Assembly: GCA_013399305.1 (NCBI GenBank)
Contig: VXAI01000013.1
Location: 5,208,846 to 5,272,845, forward strand
Origin: Rostratula benghalensis
Lineage: Eukaryota > Chordata > Aves > Charadriiformes > Rostratulidae
DNA length: 64,000 nt
Direction: 5' to 3'
Position numbers and translations under genes: made by a program. Of the stretch, positions 1 to 15,000 are shown piece after piece. Each line of letters opens with the position of its first letter. Position 1 is the first letter of the stretch. The notes under the pieces were generated by a model. It had not been told where the DNA came from and searched no databases. It saw only the letters and a list, made by a program, of their open reading frames with translations.

Positions 1-63
1 AAATTTATAATTCCTGGAAAGTATCTTACAGCAGAAGAATACCATAAACGTAGACTTGAAGCA
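1..63 (+). CDS. IQUB: IQUB exon a (cut by the window edge)
   Basis: Reads [20 protein letters not shown] plus A in frame 1, followed by a GTAAGT donor at 64. It ends in phase 0. The exon probably begins left of the window. The encoded segment is the conserved stretch just before the IQ motif. Confidence 0.9.
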
Positions 64-3000
64 GTAAGTTCTTATCTGTTTGAAACTATTTGTAAAGCAA
101 AACATTAAGATGGTTATCTGAATATTTAATGAGTGTTCAGAGTGTTCAAAGAGTGGATTTAGAAGTGAACTGTAAACTATCTGCTCAACCTTCACATTTT
201 GTAATCTTTCAGATATGGGGGAAACTGTGTGTTTACTCCATGTTTTGAGCCATATGTGAGACTTTGCAATTTCTCAAATATTAAGAATTCTGAACTTCCT
301 CTTTTCTATCTTACATATATAATATTAAAGAGTAAAGCAGACCTGTCTGGCAGACAATGCTCTGGCATTCTTCACTGTGTCTTTGGAAGGATCTAAGCTA
401 CATGCTTAATGATTAGCCTCAAATGGCTGGAGTATTGGGTATTAGGATTTAGGAGACATGAATTAAACTTTTTGGTTTTGTGTTTTCTGGGGTTGGTTGG
501 TTGTTTTAAGAGACTTGATAAGTTACCTTTAGCAAACTGATCTGGTTTTGATTGTGTTCAAGCTGCCTGCTTTGGCATTAAGGTAGAACCTGGCTATTCA
601 AAAACCTGCAAAGGGTCTGTGGGGTTTTCTAGTGCTCTGGGTGACCTCATGCAAGGAATTCCAATGACAGATTCCATTTGTTCATTGTGCAGAGCATGCC
701 ATTTAGGCATTCCAAATTGCTTTTTGAAGCAATTGGAACCACATATTCAGTGACTGCACATCTAACTTAAATACGCCCAACGTCATGTTAGGTGGGGCAC
801 TGCTTTGTAAATGCTCTAGTCATTAATTTGCTTCCATAAAATAATCCAAGTGTAACTAAATGGGGAAACAGTTGATCCCCCAAATGTCTAAGTAGGATAA
901 TTGTATTGACATTGTTGGCAAGATGCTCTGAAATCTTCTGGATAGAAGTTTTCTTTAAGAACTTCTTATTTGGTCAGCATCAGCTGATGGCAATAAGCAT
1001 TTTGTAGAAGTGGGATCCAACTAGATAACTCTTTCCTTGTGACTACCAGTATGTTTTACTGTGATCATTAGTGCCACTTACTGAAATCAGTAATGTATCT
1101 ATAGGCAATCTATAATGCACAGTAGAGAGACATGAACTGGGTGTTGATACAAGCTGATGTATTTGTACAGTGCACTGCAGTTCCATATTGAAATACCAGC
1201 AGAAGGCATATTCAAAGGAAGTATTAGGTGAGGTTATCTCTACAGACAGTATAACTGTGTTAGTGTAGTTTGCTGCTTAATAGCCTTCAATGCTGAATAG
1301 TGCTTATTAGCTCATGGTATTGACCTGGCTAAACTGCTTATGGTGGAATGGCTAACTCAGCTGACAGCAGCTGAGACTTGTGTACTGTGCTCCCCTGGCA
1401 TATTATAGACATTTCCCTAGTTGTAGCTTTGGAAGATGGACCTTTTTAATTTTTTTTTTTTTTAAGTTCTGTTACAATAGCATTGGTAACTTCACTTTAA
1501 TTATTTTTTCACAAATGGAGTGCGATTGATTTTGTCTATGTGTGTTGATTTTTTGCATTTAGAAATTTAGAAGAAATTTTGAAAGTGTGTCTAAATTCCC
1601 AATCTAAACACTATATAAAGGATAGTAAAATAAGGATCCCTGCCCACAAAGCTGAAGAGAAAAGAATAAGAACAATACATGGCTAAAGGTGTTTTTAAGG
1701 AGAAACCACTGATTAAAACACCTGCAGTTACTTAAATAAGTCATCATACAAGTGCTTTGACTAATAGTAGATGACTGTTTTTGTCATGTTCAATGTCAAA
1801 CATTCAAATTAGTTTGAGTACAAGACAAATCTTGGAAAATGTAGTTAAGTAGCTAGAAAAATATACTGTATTGTTTTAAGTTCATGATTCTTCGGTGTTG
1901 TATCACATTCAGGTAATAGTATTACAGAAATATTTCCGTCGTTGGCTTGCTATAAATGTAGTACAAAATCTGAGAGAAGAAAAGAGGTTAAGGCTGGCTT
2001 GGGAGGCACAAGAAGAGTTACGGAAAAAGAAAGAGAAAGAGGAAAAGCTGAAAAGGGAGCATGAACGAAGATTGAACCCTAAAACAAAAGATGACTTTGA
2101 GCTACTCTATCATGCTCTAGAATGTAAGTATCCTTTTTTTTTTTTTTTTTTTCTTTAAAGGGATACTCTCAAACCAGCAAGACAGTTTATTTAAAACTAA
2201 CTCTTGTGGTATTGACAAGTTTCTGTATATATACTTTTTCTTTTTTTTTGACTTACAGTGGAATTTCTTTCATTTTTAAAAAATTATTTGGCTTCATATC
2301 TTTCTAAAAGAAGAAAAGGCCTTGACACTGTGTAAGCACTGTTAACAGTAACTAAAACATTCCTATGTTATCACACAAATCCAAAACACAGCACCATCCA
2401 AGCTACTACAAAAAGAATTAAGTCTATCCCAGCTAAAACCAGTGCACCTTTGAAGGAAATAACCAGCTTGTAGAACAGCACTATTCGGCAGGGGTTTTGT
2501 GGTTTTTTTGTTGTTTGGTTGTTTGGTTTGTTTCATTCATGTTAAGGTAAACTAGAGAACAGAAACTGTTTTGTTTTTTTTTTTTTTTGTATCAGAGTTA
2601 CTTTAATCTTTTTATTCTGCATTTAGGATGCCGAAAATAATACCATGAAGAAATTATTATTAAGATCAATCATTCTTCATTTAATATAGATAATTTTTAT
2701 AATGGATGAATGGATTAAAGTTTTGCCCAGAATTTTACACTATTAGGTTATTCCTTTTGTCGTAGTCGTCTTCTCTTTCTGCTTTTTCTCCTGTCTCTTA
2801 ATTTATTCCATGTTTCACAAAACTGTGTTGTCAAAATTGTAAAAATTTTTTTAGGAATCTTTTCCTGTTGGGGTGGATGGTGTCTAATACTGGCAAGCAC
2901 CTCTATACTATCCTGGAAAAACAAGCAGCAGATAATTGACATAACTTACAGGAGAAAAATGTGGCAAATGTAGCAAAAAAACGAGACAATGTTCTTTTGG

Positions 3001-6000
3001 AAAAGTAAAACCAGTAGGAAGCAGTGGACATTTACCAGCATATAATGAAACTGCCAGAGTTCATTTAAAAGACTCATATGTTATCTGAGGCTACAGTACT
3101 TGCTTATGGTATAACTCTGCAAGTTTGGACATTACTGTCCTTTTATCAGAACTGGCCTAATAGATTATCTGCTTCATTACAAAGCCACCTGACCTACTTT
3201 AAACCATCCCAGATGTTTCTTCCATGGTAAACTGAGCATAAATCTGGTGACATGTGTTATTCATAGAGCTCAGGATCATAATTCAAGAATTCTCAAGCTA
3301 CATGCTAATCTTTTAATTCTGTCATACATTTTGTGACATTGAACAAATTGCTTTGTTTAAATGTATAAATGACTTATAAATGTTACTCTGTGTGACAAAA
3401 ACATATTACTGGTCTTCAGAATTTTGGTAATTCTATTTTAATGAGATTTGGGGTTTGTTAGGGATTGTTCTCTCTGCCCTTCTTTTTCTTCATAGATAGT
3501 TTTTCACTTCACAAGAATCAAGTCCTTTTAAAAGTGTGTCAGACAAGGTAATCAAAAGCCAAGGTATCAAACAATATCTTTTTTCCTCCTCACTTACAGC
3601 AAATGCTACTACTTGGTTCCTGATTTCTTGCAACACTTTCTTTAAAAATCTGTTTCTTAGCTAATGCACTATCAAATTTATGATCCACTTTTTCTTCTTT
3701 TTTTTTTTTTTTTTAAACATGATGAGTCTTACTTGTAATAGAAACAACAAAGCTGAGTTAAAATTGAGAATGAGTGCTGAGATTCCTAGTACTTTTAGAT
3801 TTAAAAGTTGTGGTTATATAAGTCTTTTATGCTTAATTTAATGTCATTGGATTCATAAATAATAAAACTTCCAGTCTTGCATGTTCAGGAATTTAATATC
3901 TGGGCACCCTGAAAAAGCATGTGTCACTTCAAAACTGGAACGGAACAAACCCCAGTATTTGAAATATCTTTTTAATATTTTCTTAAAAATAACGGTATGA
4001 TATCAGTCTTTTTTGTTTGTTTTTGTTTACCAGTGTTGACTTGTTGCTTCTCTATGTGGAGACTTGCAGTCATGCTCTTTATTTTAACAGAGCTTAGTGG
4101 TTCTAGGAAGTTGTGCTGGGTTTTTTATTTTTTTCTACCTGCATCTGAGACTACTTTTACATTCTTATAGTGTCAACAGTCTACCCAAGCTAAATCATTG
4201 TGACAGTAATAGAATGAGACTATTGTCCTCTAGAGATCTGTGAAGGTTATTGCTGCTGATCACAACAGGGGAATACTATTACAGGGTCAGCCAGTACAAG
4301 CAATTTCTCTTGGTACAAAGACTGCCTGTTGACTGTATGGTGCAAATGAGATGTATCTATATATAGAGTGTGTCTGCATATAGAGACCTTGATTATTTAT
4401 TTGAAAAGCAGGAACTACTTTGTTTTATAAAAAACAGAATACAAATTCTAATGAGAAAATCTCCCTCTGTGGAACAAATAATCTAAGAGGAATGCTTTTA
4501 ACTTCATTGCATGTATATGTTGAATTAAAAGGTGAATATTGATGTAAATTGACAGCTTCTTCATTTCTGTAAGTACAAAATTGCTTACTGTATTTACTGG
4601 CTCTGCCTTTGAAGTTGCTGCCCCCTTCAGGTGTATACAGCCTCATGTAAATTAAGTGCTTTTGTTTGCTGGAATGACTTTATTTAAGAATATATCTTTG
4701 GCTATCCAGAACTTGTCAGACAGCTGTCATGTTAATATCAAAGCTTGGAGAGCCTTAAGGCAAGGAATCAAAATATTTTGAAATGGAAAACATAAGGTAC
4801 TGCAGATAAGGAAGCCACTGGCAGAAAATAAACCTTCCTCCTGCCTCTAATCTTACCTGAGACAGGATGTTATAGGCTTTTTCAGTAAATGTACATGACA
4901 TATTGGACTGTTCTCTTTTACACTGGGTTTTGCTTTTGCATAACTGTTCTGGAACAATAACACCACTTTGAGATATTATTCGGGAATGTTGAAGTTTTGG
5001 ATCTTATAAAATTCGTCACAAAAATACAGAGGTATTTGAAATGGAACAGGCTCTTCAGAAAAGCCCAGTGCTGCTACACTGTATGCAAAGGAAAACACTG
5101 CTCAGTAAACAGAATTTGATTTTACTAACATATTTCTGTAGCAACACATAGTCTTTGTATCAGCAGTATAGTCAAGAAATGGGTACTACAAAACAAAAAC
5201 TGTGATATACAGATATATACACGTGTCTATTTCTGTCATTAAGTAGTCTAATTTATAAGTATGACAGGTACCCCTGGTTTGGTGATTTGACTGTAATAGT
5301 CAGAAGTCCAGATTCTTACACAGCATGTGCTGATGCATGTGTTGCCATCTTTACCATCCTGTGGTCTGCATGGCAATTGCTTCATTTTGAAGGGTTCTGT
5401 TATAGACGAGGAAAAGGAGAGTAAAGCAATGACTGTCTAATTATTAATGCACATCCATCTGCCTTAGATGGCAAAAGGTGATACCACTGAAATATTTAGT
5501 GTAACACCTGGAGTGCTGAATGTGACTGCCAGTCAAGTTTTATCTCAGTTTTGGAGGACTTCAAGCTTCTTCAGATTTTACTGATTTATGCAGAGAGAAG
5601 CACTAATATTCTTGACACTGGGTATTAGTGGTACCACAGTAAGAAGCTGTCCTTAATCTGTTGAGATTGGTGTCTTCTCTTTTGACTTTGATGAGCAATT
5701 GTTTAAGAAGTTCTTATTGCTCATGCCTTTTGGAGCTGTTTGAGACTCAAACAGTAAGTTGTTTTAGATGCAAAATTTTGAAGAAATCATTTCATCACAT
5801 ATTTTCACAGGGGCTAAATTCTTTTTCTCCCATAGAGCTAATTGTTCTCCTAACCAATCTTGGAGTTTGGCGTACGAATTAGAGGTTTGGAATTGCTGTG
5901 CACACAGAGAACATCTGTATAATTTACATTGGTTTCTGGGCCATTTTGCCTGTATTGAAAATGCACATAACATGAGTGCCCTAACATAGAAGCTGGCTTT

Positions 6001-9000
6001 TAGGAAATATTGAAAATTAATTATGTTATTTCTTAAATATGAAAGTAGAAGCTTCGCTGGAAAAGGTCTTGTAAAAAATAACCCAAATATTTGTATCTGT
6101 AGTGTGGAGGCAGGAGGAGACTGAACGGATTAACAGAACTCTTACTGGAGCTGAAAGAAAGGCAGCATTTTGTGGACTTCTGGAACAAGAGGTGCAACTG
6201 ATTGCTTCCATTGGGAAACACAAAATAAATGCAGATGAGGAGAATCAACAAAAAGCAATATTGCGCTTTCTGGATAAGGTCAGTGAGGTAACTTTAGGCT
6301 GAATGTAAAGAATACAGAAAAGACAACTGCCAAACTGCCTACCAAAAGTAACTTTTGTGGCTTTAACAATTAATCATGTGAACGTTATAAGTATCCAAAT
6401 TATCTAGTTGTTCATGTCAGTACAATCCAGTAACTTTATTTTTCCATGCTGAGAATTTCTTAGCTCTATGACTGACTGAAGGAAGAACAGTGCATCACTG
6501 CGACTGTCACCTGAGGTTTACCATCAGCACAGGTAGATGTGCATATATATAATGTAAAAAAAAAATATCACTGAGTGGATGAATTTTGTATTATGCAACT
6601 ATTCTGCTTAAAGAACACGATTCTGATGGCACTGTTAACAGGATTAAAGCCTCTAATTCTAACAATTTGGAATGGTTAATTTGAGTTTATAAAGCATCAG
6701 GATATTGTGTGCCATTCTGTATTTTGCATTGTGTGCATTACAGTGATGTAGGAAACTGCGCTCTTTCCTCATCTGGTTTTGAAACTTTAAAAGCCTGCCT
6801 GTTAGCTTCTCTTTCAAAGACATTCAGTTTCACAGACTATCAGGGATTGGAAGGGACCTTGAAAGATCATCCAGTCCAATCCCCCTGCCAGAGCAGGAAC
6901 ACCTAGATCAGGTCACACAGGAACGCATCCAGGCGGGTTTTGAATGTCTCCAGAGAAGGAGACTCCACAACCTCTCTGGGCAGCCCCTTCCAGTGCTGCG
7001 TCACCCTCACTGTGAAGTTTTTCCTCAAATTTAAGTGGAACCTCCTGTGTTCCAGCTTGCACCCATTGCCCCTTGTCCTATCATTGGCCGTCACTGACAC
7101 TCGCCCTTTACCTATTTATAAACATTAATGAGGTCACCCCTCAGTCTCCTCTTCTCCAAGCTAAAGAGACCCAGCTCCCTCAGCCTTTCCTCATATGGGA
7201 AATGCTTCACAACTGGAGACAATATTCCAGATGGGGTCTCACCAGGGCAGAGTAGAGGGGGGAGGAGAACCTCTCTCGATCTACTAACCACCCCTCTTCC
7301 AATACACCCCAGGATGCCATTGGCCTTCTTGGTCATCCTGATGTCTACCAGGACCCCTAATTAGTTTCAGTAATTAAAACTAATGACTAAGTGGTCATTC
7401 CTCTGGTATATTCTGTTCATTGTTCTCTATATGGAAAAGTTTGATATTGCATTTAAACTTAAATTCTTTATTTTTTTCTGCATAATGGATTGATTTTTTT
7501 TTTTCTTCACTCAGAAATATCTTTCAGAAACCAGTTTTGTCATTTGTTTCTCCATTGAGAACAGGCCTTTGATCATCATATGTCTGTGAAGAAAGCATTT
7601 ATTCTGTTTTCATGTACAGGATAGAAACCCAGAAGAGCTTTGGCTGAATCTTATATCATATTGAGCTCAGTTATTAATTCACTAGTTTCAGTAGTGTTAG
7701 AACTGTAACTTGAGATTTTTTTTTCTTGTATAATCTTGGGAATGAAATGTAATGTAGGAGTTCTCCAGGCTTTCATCTATAAAACAAAGATGAGAACTCA
7801 TTCATACTCAAAGGTGTTTTAGAATGGCACTAGATTCAATGGCACTTTAATGTAAAATAAAAAAAAAAAAGGTCCTTTTAAGGTAGGTATCTCAGCAATT
7901 CATCCCACCAGAAAAAAAAAGGAATAGTTTATTCTCTGGCTGTTTTCACAGTATGGTACATAATATAAAAAGAAACACTGGAATAGAAATAGGTTTCTAG
8001 AAAATAGAAATTTTACTATAGATATATATATATTTTATTGTTATTATTTTTAACTATTTAGTGCTCAAAAGTAAAATCGACAGTTTTGTCCAAAAGAGAC
8101 ACTTTTTCATTCTTTTTACTACTGATGTATGGGAACTGGACTGTAAAAAATTATTTGATTAAAATCTATTACCTCTCTTTGTTATGAACAAATTACTTAT
8201 CTGAAATGGTAGTGGAACTGTTACCAAGTTTATTGCTATGGTATGATTCTATTCTCTGTTACAGCTTTCAACAGTGAAAAAACCCCAGAAAATTAAATAC
8301 TTCAGAATGATATCAAAACCTTGAATCATTTCTATGTTATATCTTTGCTTCTACTATTTACTATCTATTGTGTTATTTTATCAGAAAAAAAGAAGCCTGG
8401 AGCAGTTAAAGTAAAAATATTCCTCTTAACTGAGTCTCTATCTTTATTTTTCCCTAAAAGGCTCCCTTTCACTGTCCTACCCTATATAGATTCCTTCCAG
8501 TATATATTCTCAGAAATTGTGCAGTTTTCCTACATCTCTCAGAAGCAAATTGTTCTTCACTACCAGAATTCTTAGTGATAATTGATGTTTGGGGATTCAG
8601 GAGACATGTTAGAGACAAGACATTCTCTCTCCTTCCAAATAGTGGACATGTGTCTGTAGCACTTGCTACTAATTTATTTATTTATGCACATTTTAAACTT
8701 ACAAATTGTGTTTTTCATTAAAGGGATTGGCTTCTTAATAATTTGAAAATCTAGTGAGCTTCTGATCTACTGCAACTTATTATTTTCATGTTGTTTTATC
8801 ACGTCAGCTCTAGGGTTTGTAGTGTTGTTCCAAATTGTTGATATAGATAGAAGCCTAACTCTCAGAGGTAAAGGAAGTAAAAATTTATGCGTTTCTATTC
8901 TTAAAAAAATAAAATAAATTTAAAATAATTTTGTAAATCTCAGCACTAAATGGCTGGTTTGCTATGTGTGCAACATGGCAATTTAAGCACTTGAAGCTGT

Positions 9001-12000
9001 AGTATGACATATATTGTTGGAGTGCTGGAGTATAGATTTACTCAGTTATTTCTTGAACTTCGAGCTGGTGTTTTAATCTGAACCCTTGCCAGTTAAAGCT
9101 GAAATAACGCCTTTTACATCTGAAGGCTGCAAGTGTTTCACTTTGCTGCAATAGCCAAAATGATATGAAACTTGCTTCTCCATGGAAACCTTCATTCCCT
9201 TCTTTGCTACTTTAAGCATGTACTTCCTCATGCTTGTGTGCATTTACAGTGGTTGTTACTGGTTGTGTGTGTACTACGTTCTTGGGGGTTCTTTTTTATA
9301 CTTTCTTCTTCAGCATTTGTATTTTGAAGGGGAAGTACTTGATTAAGCTTTTATACAGCAGTTGTATTTTCCTTAAGGAATTTGTGTAATTAACTATCAC
9401 TGAGTTCATGCCTTTCGTGATATGTGCTCTTTCTGCACCCATCCTACGGATTTTATTTTTCTTTTTAGTTTTCTTATATTTTTTTCACCCTGTGTCTGTG
9501 CTGGTGTGTTTCTCTCCTCAGGTTTTTTTTTTTTTTTTTTCCTCTGCTTTCGTGCATTGGCAGCGGAGTGCAGTTATAGTAGTCCTGCTCTCTGAAGTAA
9601 TACAGATAACAGGATTATTGTAAATTCCACAGCGCTGCCAGCAGACTAAAATGCAAGAAAAAGCTGGCAAAAAAAAATGTCAAAGTATTAGCTTTCTCAC
9701 ATCAATCTTTAATACATGAAAATGATCCTGAAATCAGAGAGGTTGTGATTCTTTCTGAAATGCTGGAAATCTGCGTGTTGATGAGACCTGCATCTTATTT
9801 TATTCAGTAAATTTATTTTTTTAATTTTTATTGCATATTTTAAAAATTATTTAATTTTATATAATGCCCAGTTATGATAAGGTAGTAAGAAAAATTACAG
9901 AAGTTACAGGTATGATATCTTGCTTTGAATAATGTAGATGTTATCCTAATATAGTTGGTCTGTGTTAAGGGTCATTTGCAGAGTGAAATACCAAGGCAGC
10001 TAACTCATATACAGGTGCTTGCAAATTTATCAGAAGCATCTAGTATTAATAACCACTTCCTAGGTTGTGAAAATTTAATAACCTTTAATAAATTTAATAA
10101 GCAAATGACTTTTCTGTCTTACTATAAGTGATTTCATTCAAGAGGATCAACTGTAAGTTCTGAATTAACTGCTCTGTGGAAAACAGTGATTTTTGACAAT
10201 CTACCACACAAAGGACTTAGAGCATGATATAGCTTCTAAGTTGGTGAAAGTGTTGGCTTTACTTCTGGTGTTTGGTTTCGTTTGTTTTAATATTTCTAGT
10301 ACTGTACAAAATAGTGAAACAAAGTAATGAAGTTACAGTAGAATGTTCCCTTTTTATGATAGAGAGAAAATTGTCTCTGTCAAGTTCTGCAGAAGTTTCA
10401 AATATTTCACTAGAACTAAGAGGAATTTTTTGTTTTTACTAATGTCTGGCTTCACTATTGCATTTCTTAATCGGTTTGGAGCCTGAATTGGGACCTCTGA
10501 TCAACAGCAGCTCCTTTAATTAGAGTTTCACTCCCACTGATAATCTAATTAAATGTCAGTTGCTCAGTGTTAAATCCTTTTTTCAAGTATTTAGTTTTTC
10601 TTTTGCTTACCAAACTTTCTAATTTATTTATTTAAAAATGAGGAAAGCTCCATTTTGATTGTGGTGGTGACTAATCATGTCTGATATATCTATCTAATAT
10701 CCTTGGAATTTTTATGACTTATCACCATAGCAAGCCTGTATATTTGGTCAAAATAACTATTACATCAATGCTGTGGTCATATCCAGAAAACTACTTGGTA
10801 TGTGAATGCTACATGAACTGCTACTGTAGTTAACTCACTCTGAGACTGAGAAGTAAAGTTCACAAATGTTTGTGAACACTCAGTTTCCAAATAGAGTGAA
10901 CGCAAATAATTAATACATGGAATGAGGTTCCAAATAGCTGCTCCAATTAAGGAAAGGGAGTGGAGTTAGATAACAATGGGGAGAGAAATTTGTATACTAT
11001 CTTTCTATTGGATTTAGGTACCTACCTCCCTATGAAACGCCAAACCCAGTCCTCTTTTCTGAAAGAGGAGAGTCATAAAATCATAGAATTGTCTAGGTCA
11101 GAAAGGACCATTAAGATCACCTAGTCCAACCATCAAAAAACCAACAACCCATCACTAAACCATGCCACTAAGTACTATGTCAACCCATGTTTTGAATACC
11201 TCCAGGGGTGGTGCCTCAACTACTTCCTACTTGCCTTCCTGATGTCCAATCTGAACCTCCCCCAGTGCAACTTGAGGCCATTGCCTCTTGTCCTGTCAAC
11301 TGTGACTTGGGAGAAGAGTCAAACCCCTGTCTCTCTACAATTTCCTGTCAGGTAGTTGTAAGAGAGCAATAAGGTCTCCCCTCAGCCTCTTCTTCTCCAC
11401 GGTGAACAATCCCAGCTCCCTCAGCCTCTCCTCGTAAGGCTTACTCTCCAGACCTCTCACCAGCTTTGTTGCACTTCTCTGAACCCACTTCAGCATCTCA
11501 ATGTCTTATGTGTTGTAAGGGCCCCAAAACTGGACCACAGTACTCAAGGTGGAGCCTCATCAGTGCCAAATAGAGGGGGATGATTGCCTTGCAAGTCCTA
11601 TTCATGATGCTGTTTCTGATACAGGCCAGGATGCTGTTGGCCTTTTGAAACTGACTGGGTCAGCTGACACCATGTAACGTCTCACTGTCTATGGAAGCTA
11701 AAGATGATGTACAAAGAGACAGTTGAAGTGTTAGGCATATGGCATGTGGTTAAGTTAGCAAACAAGAAGCTAGGTGAAGTATCCAAGAAGCTGTGAACTC
11801 ATACTCTGCCTTAGTCAGGCTTAACAAAGTCTGTGCCTTCTATCCACCTATAGCTGGCACAAATACAACAATTCCCTGGAGATGTTTTGTACTGCAATGG
11901 GTTCTGAAGCCTTAAATTTGCAATCTTTACACAGTCAACAGTTCCATTGATTTTTGCTGATAGCTTAGGTGGATTTATGACTGCAAGATGAAATACAGAG

Positions 12001-15000
12001 CAAATGTATTCTAAAACTATTGTCAGTAAATTAATTTTAAAGAAGTAGAGCATATCCCTGTAGGAAAATATTATTTACTTTTAATATACTGTAAGTCAAA
12101 AATTTTCATGACCTGCAGCTTTAAACAAAGCATGCAATTGAATGGTGGGAAAGGTATCTTATTAATACTGACAAAAGAATTAGTTTTTTGTATTAGTCAA
12201 GCATTAATATTAAGTACCTATTTCAAATCTGGTGAAACTTGATGTAATGTAATACACTTGTTCAGCTGGTGATCAGGTTAGAATAGCTCAGTTATACGAA
12301 TTGTTTCTGCAGTGTGCACAACCCAAGAGATGGAGAGCTTATGATGGAAAAGTCACTGAAATGGATACACAGTACACACTCCGTGCCAGAGAGCTATTTG
12401 AAATCTACTGCAGCATTAGCATGAATGACATCCCAAAAGAGGAGAGGATAGATGTGCTGGTAACACTCAGGCGTACAGTAAAGGTATGCCTTATTTTTCT
12501 ATTTATGTTGAGTTTGAAGATGTACTTCCCAAAGATACTCTCACTTATGTTGATGCACAAGCAATACTTCTGGTGGACAGGTGCCAGGATAATCAGCATG
12601 CAGCAAGAGAAAGCCTAGTGTACCACCTGCCATTAGAGTGTAATTTCTGTTCTAGACAAACAATTCATATTTCACTTTGATGTGCACATTTTTCTTCAAG
12701 TTGTGTTAGAATTTTAACCCTACGATTTTGGTCTTTTTTTGGGTATATTAATACATAATACAATTTTAGTATAAAGTTTTACTTAATACTTACAACTTGA
12801 TTAAAATCATGGCAGAAATGTTAGTGGGTATTATTTTTTTTTTCCTCTTTTTTTTTGAAATGTCTGTTTAGAACCTTATGTCCCTGTTGGATTACCAGTT
12901 TTATGGGTGGCAAATACTGTTTTGGTTTGTTTTTTTAACTTTGCCTCAAGCTCCTCATCCCTACTGCTGCTCCCAGTGTTCCCAGTGATTTAGAAACTGG
13001 TTGCATTTCTGTAGTCTTACATATTTCATTTATTTATTTATTAGTGTACAAGAACAATAACATGAGTTTCAAGGTACTTTCAGGATGATACTGTTGACAT
13101 CAAACTAGAATAGGATGCTGTTTCCTGGCCTTATTAAAACAAGCTAGCATCTTACTGTTTGCTTTGGTAGTACCAGAACTTGATCTAAAGCCAATACAGC
13201 TGCTGGGAGTGCTGCTGGTTTATGAACTCCTGCCCATTTCAATACAAGTCAATATTGCTGTAGTGAACAAACTCTAGAATTGCTGTAAATTTGCACTCTA
13301 TTTTAGGTGAGAGGATGTTGAACTCATCCACCTCATGTCTGCTAGGAAAATCTCCCCCTAAGCATTTGAAATATTGACGACACAAATTTCCAAGCATATT
13401 CATAAAGTCCCCCATGCCTTTTGTGTGGTGGGGTTTTTTGCTTGTTTGGGTTTTTTGTTTTGATTTATTGGGATTCTTTCATGTGTTTGTTGTTTTTTTA
13501 GCTGTCTACTGTGCGTATACATTACACCTCCTATCACATAGCCAAAGAAAGCAACTTAGGGAGATGTTTCTTGGGGCTTCTGGAGACTGAAAATTTTCAT
13601 TGTGTTGTGTGCCTCTACTTAGCATTTTTTTAATGCCTCCAGGTTTACAGTTGCTCTGGTATTTGTACAGGCCCCTTAAAGAGGAATCTGTAAGCATTCT
13701 CAGTTTTGTAGTTCTTCACATTAGTTTTCTTGGAGGTTATTTTCCTAAGACACTCAGGGTTTCTTCTGTTAACGTGTTCTTATGTGAACATACAGGGGTA
13801 TGAATGGTGATTGACATAAAATTCATAGTTTTCTTTTGTATCTACATGAGAATTATTTTGTTTGCTTGCTTCCTTATTTTTGTGGAGCTTGTTTTCCTTT
13901 GTGTTTCTTTCAGGAACATGAATGTAAATTAACACAGGAAATAGTGGAATTAATTGAGAGGGAAGTTGATCTTATGTCGAGAGAGGTGAAAGAATGCAAC
14001 TTAGAAGGACTGAGGAAAAGAATTTGTACATTATTTCTTCAATATATTAAAACTCCAAAGTTTAACCCTGAAGTTGCAAGGATACTTAAGGTATTATTCT
14101 TATTTTGAATTCGAAGTGTCCATCAAACTAAGGCTGGTAGAGGAGTACAATGGAAAATAATGAAAGCTTTTTTGGTTTACATTTTGCTGTAGAATTGCTG
14201 GAAGAGTTCCTTAAGAAGTGAAATGTACCAAGTACACAAGCTTTACGCAATTAAACTTACATAATCATATAGGAAACGTGAGGCACAGACAAGGGAATAA
14301 GAGCCTGACAAGTGGCTGGTAGCACTGAGAGAGTCCAGGAACTCTATGTATCAAATAAAAAAAGTCTGAGAATTATAAATGATAGATCTGGTGGGATGGT
14401 AACAGTAAAATATAATAGCAAATGGGGAACCAACAGAGAGAGTAATTACTTCTTTCTACTGGACAAGGGGCAGCATCTCATGCATCCAGAAAGGAAGAAC
14501 ATAGACATCACTTTTACAATGGCAAATGAGTTTGTACCTAAGCAAGAGATGTTATGAGCTTCTGTAGTACAACCAGTTGCTACTTCATAGGAAGAAGATA
14601 TAGCTAGGAAGGGGAGAAATTGGTAGACACCTCTCAAATTGTGTGACTATTTTTCCTGTTTGACTACAAATTACAATTAAAAAGCTGATTTAATATCACA
14701 TATTGTTGCTTTAAGCAGAAACACGTATTCTGCCATCTATCAGAAAAGGATTCCTCTTACAGTGGTTGATGGTATCTCAGGAGTAGAGAATCTGTCAGTA
14801 AACGTCAGTCAGATTTAGAACTGACTAACTAACAGTAATTTTACATTAGGTTTATGAACAGGGTTACCTAGATGTGTCATAGCAGAGCCTAGAAAAAGGA
14901 GTTCTTTGTCTTCTGTAGCTTTTGGTTAACTGTACCTAGGCTTGAAGGCTGAATTGCACCTATGTTTTTATTTCTATCTTGTAATTTTCTGTAGACCATA

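Larger units (their letters stand above)
6279..12312 (+). other. IQUB intron with two CR1 fragments
   Basis: The largest intron of the gene in this window. It holds the CR1 pieces at 6823-7360 and 11071-11680. The rest is AT-rich with simple A or T runs (about 7857, 9523). A short near-palindrome (9-base arms, 2-base spacer) is at 10858-10877. Confidence 0.8.
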